From the NCBI GenBank assembly GCA_945919455.1, contig CAMEJH010000006.1:1-47716 (forward strand): a stretch of 47,716 nt of DNA. Reading direction: 5' to 3'. Of this stretch, positions 41,771 through 47,716 are shown piece by piece (position 1 is the stretch's first letter; every line of letters begins with the position of its first letter). Origin of the DNA: an uncultured Clostridium sp. Its GTDB lineage: Bacteria > Bacillota > Clostridia > TANB77 > CAG-508. The notes below the pieces were generated by a model. It was not told the DNA's origin. It did not search any database and saw only the letters and a program-made list of their open reading frames with translations. A program made the position numbers and the translations under genes.

Positions 41771-41930
41771 TGTATATTTCTTCTCGCCCAGAAATTTTAA
41801 TTTCTGGCCTCGTATAAACATAAATTTTCCATTTCGCGTTTTTTAATCGCGAAGCTCTTGACTTCTTTTTTATATTTTTTATTCAATTTCATTTTTCTCT
41901 ACTTCTTCTAATTAGTATCAGCATACATTC

Positions 41931-42054
41931 CTACAAAAAAAGTGAGGGGCGAGCTGAATCGAAGCAGCTGCTGTTGTAGGTGCAACTGACGCCTACTAAG
42001 TAAGCAGAGCCGCCGCCGCCGTTGATGAAACTGCCTCCCCTAGTGGTACACGGA
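41931..42054 (-). other. DGR-like variable region (C-terminus of the pilin-like gene)
   Basis: The last 41 codons are about 59% G+C against under 30% in the rest of the gene. In the last 32 codons of this stretch before SLFL, 20 end in C (TTC ATC AAC GGC GGC GGC GGC, then TAC GGC GTC TGC ACC TAC AAC AGC AGC TGC TTC). Such NNC runs are what adenine-directed mutagenesis of AAC codons in a DGR template yields. The position, from RGGS to ARPS at the extreme C-terminus of a formylglycine-enzyme/C-type-lectin-like domain, is where DGR variable regions lie. Confidence 0.65.
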
Positions 42055-43565
42055 CGATTTTTGAAATCGCTATACCTTTCTAATGTAAATTCATATAAAT
42101 TTCCAGCAAAGTCATAGATATTTAAACTACTGTTTTGTTCACTTGCTCCTGTTGTACATAGCCAGATATTACTTGATGTCTTTGCAGTTTTATCATTCCA
42201 ATTTTCTGGAAGTATATATGGACTGCTAGATGTATATATATTATAGTATCCTCTGTCCATTGTAAATGTACTATTATTATAATTTCCCCATAATTTACTA
42301 TAAGTATTATTAGTCAACCAATCTGATTTTGTTGTTGCTGTATTGTTTGTATCATACTTTTCAATAAATACACATACTGCCTCCAATTGCACCCCAAACA
42401 TTAATGAACTTGTTGTTGTTCCATATTCATTTTCTTGTCCAATTTTTCTAGCTAACATTTGTGCCTGACTTTGAGTTATCCAAGTATATCCAACTGCATT
42501 AGCTTTACTTACAGGTGTTGGCATACCATATATTGATGGCGCAGCATCTGTTCTTACTGTAGTACTTGTATTTGTATCTGAACTTGCTGTATATTCACTC
42601 ATACTTGTTCTTGTTAAATTTTGAGCTGTTGCAGTATCTGTCGCTACTCCTGTTCCCATTTCATATCTTCCAATGTAAAATCCACCATTTTTATATACAC
42701 TTACTAACATATTATGATATAAATTATTGTAATCTGCTTCTGTCATATTTCCATTTGTATAATATATAAATTCACTTCCATTATAATATCCATATTGTCC
42801 ATAATTTTTATCTCCATACCATTCATCTTTATAACTACTACTAGCATATGTTGCTGTATAAGTTTTTAAAGCCGTTTCGATATTTGAAAAATCCGTATCT
42901 GTAAATGCTGAATTTGCTGCTGTCTTGGCTGTTGTTACTGCTGAATAATCTACACCCCAATCTCTACTTGCATTTTTTTCAAATACGGGTATCCATACAT
43001 ATTGGTTATCTACTCTGTCTTCTACTACTATTCCTTCTACTACATTTGTTGGCGAATCTGTTGATACATTAAATCCATCTGGAATTGTTATTGTATCTCC
43101 ATTGTCATCTGTTATTGTTGTATTTCCACTTACTGGATTTTGACTTGTTATTAAATCTGCTAATGTTGGTGGTTCTGTTGGTCCATTACCACCACCAGCC
43201 TCAGTAATTGTTCCATTTGTATCTACTGTATAACTTCTTCCACTATCATTATATTTTATTATAAATGGTCCATCTCCTGTTACTGTTGCTTTTCCTCCTG
43301 TTAAATTTAGAATTTCTTCTTCTAACTTTGATTTTATTATTGCTCCATATCCATTTTCTCTTGATGCATTTACTGCTAAGCTTACTTGTTCTTTTTCTTC
43401 TCCAATTTTTGTTTTATCTTTTGCACCTACTGCTTGTTTTATTATTCCATTTTCTCCTGTTAACATTGAAATACTTACTCCTGCTAGAATTAACAAAACT
43501 ACTATTGTTACTACTAAAGCTATTAATGTTATACCATTAAAATTTGTACTTTTTTGTTTTTTCAT
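41931..43565 (-). CDS. Pilin-like surface protein with formylglycine-enzyme-fold C-terminal domain
   Basis: 544 residues. Leader MKKQKSTNFNG then ITLIALVVTIVVLLILA, the prepilin-type start without the +5 Glu. A linker with Gly/Pro/Thr (AGGGNGPTEPP) leads to a large domain of FGE-sulfatase (C-type-lectin-like) type: QYVWIPVFEKN, NGGFYIGRYEMGTG, GYTWITQSQAQMLARKIG, SLMFGVQLEAVCVFIEKY, IYDFAGNLYEFTLERYSD, and the end RGGSFINGGGG...ARPSLFL. The last 41 residues bear a DGR-like codon signature. GGGAG precedes the ATG. Likely surface-displayed ligand-binding protein. No reverse transcriptase, Avd or template repeat is in the window, so diversification would act in trans. Confidence 0.85.
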   Translation of the reverse strand: MKKQKSTNFNGITLIALVVTIVVLLILAGVSISMLTGENGIIKQAVGAKDKTKIGEEKEQVSLAVNASRENGYGAIIKSKLEEEILNLTGGKATVTGDGPFIIKYNDSGRSYTVDTNGTITEAGGGNGPTEPPTLADLITSQNPVSGNTTITDDNGDTITIPDGFNVSTDSPTNVVEGIVVEDRVDNQYVWIPVFEKNASRDWGVDYSAVTTAKTAANSAFTDTDFSNIETALKTYTATYASSSYKDEWYGDKNYGQYGYYNGSEFIYYTNGNMTEADYNNLYHNMLVSVYKNGGFYIGRYEMGTGVATDTATAQNLTRTSMSEYTASSDTNTSTTVRTDAAPSIYGMPTPVSKANAVGYTWITQSQAQMLARKIGQENEYGTTTSSLMFGVQLEAVCVFIEKYDTNNTATTKSDWLTNNTYSKLWGNYNNSTFTMDRGYYNIYTSSSPYILPENWNDKTAKTSSNIWLCTTGASEQNSSLNIYDFAGNLYEFTLERYSDFKNRPCTTRGGSFINGGGGSAYLVGVSCTYNSSCFDSARPSLFL

Positions 43566-43840
43566 TTGAATTCTCCCTTTCTCTTTTTTCTAATATTATT
43601 ATTAGCTACATATTATTTTCAAGTCTATTTTTCATTAATTAAATAAATTAAAGAATTTAAAAAATTATATTTAGCATGAAATTATCAATTTATGGTAAAG
43701 TACTTTTCTATAATATAGTATGTAAATTTTCTTAAAAATAATTTACAAAACTATTGATTTTTTAATAATTTATTGGTATATTTATTTTACAAGTTTATCT
43801 TTAATTTATTTAATTAAAGACGTTTTTTATTTTCAAAGGC
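43566..43840. other. Upstream region of the variable pilin-like gene
   Basis: AT-rich, no gene on either strand. A weak promoter candidate on the minus strand is TTGAAA-18-TAATAT, about 20 nt before the ribosome binding site; nothing better was found. Confidence 0.4.
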
Positions 43841-43890
43841 AAAAAAATATACCATAACATGATAATCTATCAAAATTATGATATATTTTT
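43841..43890. terminator. Terminator of the MacB-type ABC operon
   Basis: AATATACCATAA and TTATGATATATT (stem arms around 43846-43857 and 43876-43888) with an 18-nt loop and A/T runs outside. On the minus strand it follows the ATPase stop by about 10 nt. Confidence 0.65.
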
Positions 43891-43897
43891 ACTTATT

Positions 43898-44551
43898 TTA
43901 TTTTTTCTTCAAATCATATACAATATTAACTTTATCACAAACATTTTGAGAATGAGTAACAATTATAATACATTTATTCTCATCTTTTGCAAGATGCTCA
44001 AAAATTTTCAAAATTTCGCTTTCTGTATCTTTATCAAGATTTCCTGTTGGCTCATCTGCAATAATTATTTTAGGATTATATGACAAACTTCTTGCAATAG
44101 CAATACGTTGTTGTTCTCCTCCTGATAATTTTAAAATTTTTCTATTTGCATGTTCTTCTGAAAGTCCTACACTTTTCATAAGTTCTAAAACTCTCTGTTT
44201 TTTGTTTTTTACCTTAACTTTGCTAATATCCATTGAAAGAATAATATTTTCAATTGCAGTTAATCGTGGTAATAAATTATAACTTTGAAATACAATTCCT
44301 ATGTCTGTATTTCTATAAGTATCTAAATTCATCTTTTTTAAATTTTTACCATCATATAAAATCTGTCCTTCTGTACATTTTTCCAGTCCTGTAATTAACG
44401 AAAGTAGAGTTGTTTTTCCACTTCCACTTTTCCCTCTAATTGCATACATCTTGCCTTCTTCAAACTCATAATTGATATTTTTAAACACATAAGTATCTTT
44501 TGGAGCATCTTTATATCTATATGATACATCTTCTAATTTTAATATTCCCAT
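43898..44551 (-). CDS. MacB/LolD-type ABC transporter ATPase
   Basis: 217 residues. Walker A GKSGSGKTT, Q-loop IVFQSYNLLPRLTAIENI, signature LSGGEQQRI, Walker B IIIADEPTGNLD, H-loop THSQNV. Family that powers FtsX-type permeases without moving substrate through the membrane core. Begins 2 nt after the permease stop. Last gene of the regulator-kinase-permease-ATPase series. Confidence 0.94.
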   Translation of the reverse strand: MGILKLEDVSYRYKDAPKDTYVFKNINYEFEEGKMYAIRGKSGSGKTTLLSLITGLEKCTEGQILYDGKNLKKMNLDTYRNTDIGIVFQSYNLLPRLTAIENIILSMDISKVKVKNKKQRVLELMKSVGLSEEHANRKILKLSGGEQQRIAIARSLSYNPKIIIADEPTGNLDKDTESEILKIFEHLAKDENKCIIIVTHSQNVCDKVNIVYDLKKK

Positions 44552-44553
44552 AG

Positions 44554-46119
44554 TTATGACCTCTCTTTCAATATAGTAAGTGGTGAAAATCTTTGTATAC
44601 TAATCATAGATGCTAAACTACTAATTAATGTTAGTAATAAACCTACTCCAAGTAATTGAAGTACAACTGTAAAGTCTACTACTGCTTCCATGCTTTCAAT
44701 GGCTTGCACTTGTTCTCTATTGTTAAATTGCATATCCATACCTGGTTTTCCAAAATTATTATTAATTTCTTCTTGTTCATCTTGGCTTGATTCTATTTCA
44801 TTTGCAAGTAACATATTTCCAACTGGTCTAGCTAAAAGTCCTCCTATTACAGCTCCTACAATCAATGCAATTGTTGCAACTATTAGCAATTCTAAAATAA
44901 ATTGAAGTGTCAATTTGAATTTACTTACACCTATAGTTCTAAATACACCTATTTCATATTTTCTTTCTCTAATATTTATCATATTAATTACAAATAAGAC
45001 TAAAGAAGATATAATTAGTGTTATTATTAAAAATGTTGTTGCAAATGTTCTTACATTTTCAATGGATTTTGTTGCATTGTTTAGTTCATCTATATTTGTA
45101 TTAATTGTATAATATTCATTTAAACCTTTTTCTTTTACTTCTGCAGTAAAGCTTTCTATGCCTTCTTCACCATTTAATATAAATGATGGAGTTATATTTG
45201 TTACAAGTGTGCTATCATCTGCAACTAATAAATCTATTACTCCACTTCCTGTAATTATCTTGTTTGCAGATTGCGAATACATACTTGCTGAATCATCACT
45301 ATCATTATTATCTTTATAAATTCCTGTTAATGTAAAATCATATGTTTTTTCTGTGGTTGAATTTTTTAATGTAATTGTATCTCCAACTGATACTTCATTT
45401 AGAGTTGCAAGTTCTGAACTCATTACACATTCATATCCATCAAAATTTGAGATCATTTCTCCTTCTGTTATTTCATATGTTCCACTCACAAAATCTATCA
45501 TTGCATCATATGATGAATATCCATCTAGTTCAAAATCTCCTGTTAAATTTCTACTACTCTCAAATTTTTCTTTTGATCTTGTTATTATTGTTGTTGTATT
45601 ATTATTTGTTATAGTATGTCTTTCTCCCATTGGTCCACCATTCATTCCTGGTTTACCTGTTCCTTCACCACTTCCTCCTGTGGTACTTGTTGTTGTATTT
45701 GTTGTAGTTGTTGTTTGACTATCTTCTACTTCATATTCATATGAATCTGTAGCCTTGCTTAGGGTGTCACTATTTAATGAAGTTGCATAAATATAGTAAT
45801 ATCCTTTCAAATATTCGCTTTCTCCATAGTTTTTAACTTCATCAATTGTAATAGATGCTATGTTGTTAAATGCTTCAATATTTTCTTTTTGTGCATCTTC
45901 TCCACCTTTAAATTGTTGTCCTAATTGATTTCTATCAAATGATATTGTTGCAATTAGATCATGAGCATCTTCATAATTCTTTACCAGCGTATTAGCTGTA
46001 TTTCTTATTGCTAATGTTACTGTTGATGCTGCGGCTATTGTTAGTATTATTAAACCTATTAGTATGTTCCTCCCTTTATTTCTAATAATTGAAATCAAAC
46101 TGTTTTTTAAAATATACAT
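44554..46119 (-). CDS. FtsX/MacB-type ABC transporter permease
   Basis: 521 residues from ATG 46119, set by AAAGGAGG 9 nt upstream; a frame extended to 46182 would translate the interspersed repeats (KLPKGQKETWDEIAQRRKKE). TM1 near 20-40 (ILIGLIILTIAAASTVTLAI), a periplasm-type outer domain of about 300 residues including a Thr/Gly/Asn-rich loop (TTTTNTTTSTTGGSGEGTGK), then three TM helices with the FtsX signature IRERKYEIGVFRTIGVSKFK. Partner of the adjacent ATPase. Likely exports or detoxifies a peptide or cell-wall-active agent. Confidence 0.92.
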   Translation of the reverse strand: MYILKNSLISIIRNKGRNILIGLIILTIAAASTVTLAIRNTANTLVKNYEDAHDLIATISFDRNQLGQQFKGGEDAQKENIEAFNNIASITIDEVKNYGESEYLKGYYYIYATSLNSDTLSKATDSYEYEVEDSQTTTTTNTTTSTTGGSGEGTGKPGMNGGPMGERHTITNNNTTTIITRSKEKFESSRNLTGDFELDGYSSYDAMIDFVSGTYEITEGEMISNFDGYECVMSSELATLNEVSVGDTITLKNSTTEKTYDFTLTGIYKDNNDSDDSASMYSQSANKIITGSGVIDLLVADDSTLVTNITPSFILNGEEGIESFTAEVKEKGLNEYYTINTNIDELNNATKSIENVRTFATTFLIITLIISSLVLFVINMINIRERKYEIGVFRTIGVSKFKLTLQFILELLIVATIALIVGAVIGGLLARPVGNMLLANEIESSQDEQEEINNNFGKPGMDMQFNNREQVQAIESMEAVVDFTVVLQLLGVGLLLTLISSLASMISIQRFSPLTILKERS

Positions 46120-46136
46120 TTCTTTCTTCCTCCTTT

Positions 46137-46165
46137 GAGCAATTTCATCCCAGGTTTCTTTTTGC
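46137..46165 (-). repeat. Interspersed leader repeat, copy 9
   Basis: Minus strand GGCAAAAAGAAACCTGGGAT followed by GAAATTGCTC, ending at the AAAGGAGG site of the permease. More diverged than copies 1-7. Confidence 0.45.
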
Positions 46166-46170
46166 CCTTT

Positions 46171-46200
46171 GGGTAATTTCATTCCGAGTTTCTTTTTGCC
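46171..46200 (-). repeat. Interspersed leader repeat, copy 8
   Basis: Minus strand GGCAAAAAGAAACTCGGAAT followed by GAAATTACCC; in tandem with copy 9 (about 80% identical). Confidence 0.45.
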
Positions 46201-46241
46201 ATCGTTTTATAATATAATATAGAAACATTGAAAATTTATTG

Positions 46242-46272
46242 AAAAAAAGGAAGTAGATTAATTTTCTACTTC
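46242..46272 (-). terminator. Terminator between kinase and permease genes
   Basis: GAAGTAGA (46250-46257) pairs with TCTACTTC (46265-46272); on the minus strand it is followed by CTTTTTTT. Kinase/regulator and permease/ATPase are thus separate transcripts. Confidence 0.8.
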
Positions 46273-46282
46273 TCTTTACTTT

Positions 46283-47293
46283 TCACCCTATTGGTAAGAC
46301 AACTTTAAAACTTGTAACTCCATCTTTACAATCTACTTCTATTTTCCCATTATATTTTTGGACAGTTGATTTCGCAATTGCTAAGCCTAATCCATATCTT
46401 TTTTCACTTCTATTTCTAGATTTGTCAACACGATAAAATCTCTCAAAAATTTTATCCCTTTGATTTTCTGGAATTGGCTCTCCTACATTCTTTACTTGTA
46501 AAATAATATTATTTTTTTCTTTTGCCAGCTCGACTTTAACCTCTTTTTTAGGCTCACAATGTTTTATTGCATTATCTATTAAAGTTGATAATATATGTTC
46601 GATCTCTTGTCTACTTCCATTTATAGTTACTTCATCTTGAATATTTGTAACAATTGTTACTTGTTTTTCATAAGCCATACTTTCAAACATAGCTGACACA
46701 ACTTGGACTTCTTCTGATACATTGATTTGTTCATAATTTCTAACTTCATCTGCATTTTCAATTTTTGCAAGTAATAGTAATTCATTTATTAACTTGTCCA
46801 TGCTGTCTGTTTCATTTTGAATGTATGTAAGCCATTTATTGTTTCCAATTTCATTTTCAAGTACATCTGTGTTGGCTTGTATAACAGCGAGTGGTGTCTT
46901 TAATTCGTGTGATGCATCTGAGATAAATTGTTTCTGCTTTTCTAATGTTTCATAAACAGGTTTTACTATTATTTCTGATGTTTTTTTAGAGATTGAATAT
47001 ATTACAAGTAAAGATAATCCAGATACAATAGAAGAAAATATTATTACTATTTTTATATGTTTATTAACTTTTTCATTTTCTTCGTTTATAAAATCTTCTA
47101 TTTCTGGGTTCATTCGTTCCCCTTGAAATCCTGCATGGTCTCTCATTCTAGTTATTCTATTTATACTCATTTTTGATGCATTTATTGTATTTGTACAATT
47201 TAAAAATGCAAATAATATAATAATTCCTAAAACAATTATTGATAAAGATGTCATCATAAGTGCAAATATTTTTGATTTTAATTTCTTAATCAT
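46283..47293 (-). CDS. Sensor histidine kinase
   Basis: 336 residues. TM1 (MMTSLSIIVLGIIILFAFL), a short outer loop of about 50 residues, TM2 (IVIIFSSIVSGLSLLVIYSI), HisKA FISDASHELKTPLAVIQANT with phospho-His, N-box STLIDNAIKHCEPKKE, F/G2 region RSEKRYGLGLAIAKS. Overlaps the regulator stop by 8 nt. Likely controls the adjacent ABC transporter. Confidence 0.94.
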   Translation of the reverse strand: MIKKLKSKIFALMMTSLSIIVLGIIILFAFLNCTNTINASKMSINRITRMRDHAGFQGERMNPEIEDFINEENEKVNKHIKIVIIFSSIVSGLSLLVIYSISKKTSEIIVKPVYETLEKQKQFISDASHELKTPLAVIQANTDVLENEIGNNKWLTYIQNETDSMDKLINELLLLAKIENADEVRNYEQINVSEEVQVVSAMFESMAYEKQVTIVTNIQDEVTINGSRQEIEHILSTLIDNAIKHCEPKKEVKVELAKEKNNIILQVKNVGEPIPENQRDKIFERFYRVDKSRNRSEKRYGLGLAIAKSTVQKYNGKIEVDCKDGVTSFKVVLPIG

Positions 47294-47716
47294 TTTCTAC
47301 CTCCATCTTATATCCTACACCTCTAACCGATTTTATTCTAACATTTGATTTTAGTATTTTTAGCTTTCTTCTTAAAAATGATATATATACTTCTACATTA
47401 TTATATTCTGCATCACTATCATATCCCCAAATTTTATTTGCTAATATTTCTCTACTCATAATCTGATTTTTATTCATTAATAATGTTTCTAATAATTCTA
47501 ATTCTTTTCCATTTATAGAAATTTCATTATTATGTGAACACATTTTACCTGTTCTTAAATCTAATTTTAAGTCATTAAATTCTAGTATGTTTGTGTCTTT
47601 TATGTTCGAATTTCTTTTTAAAATGACTTTTATTCTTGCAACTAATTCTTTCATATGAAATGGTTTTGTTATATAATCATCTGCTCCATTTTCTAACCCA
47701 TTTAGTTTATCATATA
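47286..47716 (-). CDS. OmpR-family response regulator, 5' end outside window
   Basis: Only the C-terminal 142 residues are visible. The frame enters from the right edge in the receiver domain (NGLENGADDYITKPFHMKEL with the conserved Lys-Pro), followed by a winged-helix DNA-binding domain (INGKELELLETLLMNKNQIM to IKSVRGVGYKMEVEND). The phospho-Asp lies beyond the edge. First gene of the kinase/regulator pair. Confidence 0.93.
   Translation of the reverse strand, partial: YDKLNGLENGADDYITKPFHMKELVARIKVILKRNSNIKDTNILEFNDLKLDLRTGKMCSHNNEISINGKELELLETLLMNKNQIMSREILANKIWGYDSDAEYNNVEVYISFLRRKLKILKSNVRIKSVRGVGYKMEVEND

Noticed and set aside
41931-42054. High-GC end explained by horizontal transfer of the whole gene
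   Set aside because: Only the last 41 codons deviate; the preceding 500 codons have the genome's normal AT-rich usage and the fold is continuous across the boundary.
46120-46182. N-terminal extension of the FtsX-type permease
   Set aside because: It translates repeat copies 8 and 9; AAAGGAGG sits just before ATG 46119 and the TM1 region follows normally.

Overview
The window is very AT-rich (by eye about 25-30% G+C) with strong AAGGAGG-type ribosome binding sites, TTGACA-17-TATAAT promoters and some TTG starts. It carries low-GC Gram-positive gene families: DnaE with a PHP domain, a Bce-type peptide-sensing module, PadR, two ECF sigma/anti-sigma pairs, and pilin-like proteins with a G|ITLIALVVTIVVLLILA start. 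It fits an uncultured gut-type Clostridia (Bacillota) chromosome; species cannot be told. No rRNA, tRNA, CRISPR array or transposase was seen. Almost all genes lie on the minus strand.

Layout. 1-500: 3' truncated pilin-like gene. 662-3765 (+): MgtA-type P-type ATPase and a small BECR-nuclease-like gene. 3794-3878 (-): structured RNA, copy A. 4013-7513: dnaE. 7560-8680: a GC-richer protein remnant, a YbgC-like thioesterase (+) and a probable 6S RNA (-). 8684-17752: long minus-strand series (RdgB, HD hydrolase, YqeY, Rsm22-like methyltransferase, YgjP-like metallopeptidase, DUF6873-like protein, two GNATs, UDG-like protein, TrmA-family methyltransferase, FAD-dependent dehydrogenase). 17867-19479: frameshifted pilin/GLUG gene. 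19617-24526: bceRSAB module with a BceR-like box and an orphan small RNA. 24650-26822: frameshifted pilin/RCC1 gene. 26991-29338: anti-sigma and frameshifted ECF sigma. 29389-31071: ABC-2 exporter. 31221-32916: PadR plus FtsW-like permease-prefix protein. 33056-34394: second ECF sigma/anti-sigma pair. 34450-37835: DUF362, flavodoxin-type reductase, sirtuin, GIY-YIG, TcdA. 37917-40421: CopA carrying a C-terminal CopZ with its own ribosome binding site. 40472-41132: structured RNA copy B and a second BECR-like gene. 41931-43565: pilin-like, formylglycine-enzyme-fold protein whose C-terminus looks like a diversity-generating retroelement (DGR) variable region. 43898-47716: MacB/FtsX-type ABC transporter with its two-component system, cut by the right edge.

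Four signals stand out: (1) the DGR-like variable region at 41931-42054, with no reverse transcriptase or template in the window; (2) two related stand-alone structured RNAs, each with its own promoter and terminator and each next to a BECR-nuclease-like gene; (3) a short interspersed repeat (A-run, GGNCCGG, NNNAAATT) present nine times, mostly in 5' leaders just before ribosome binding sites; (4) several surface or regulatory genes broken by single-base frameshifts, mostly at A-runs, while long housekeeping genes are intact.
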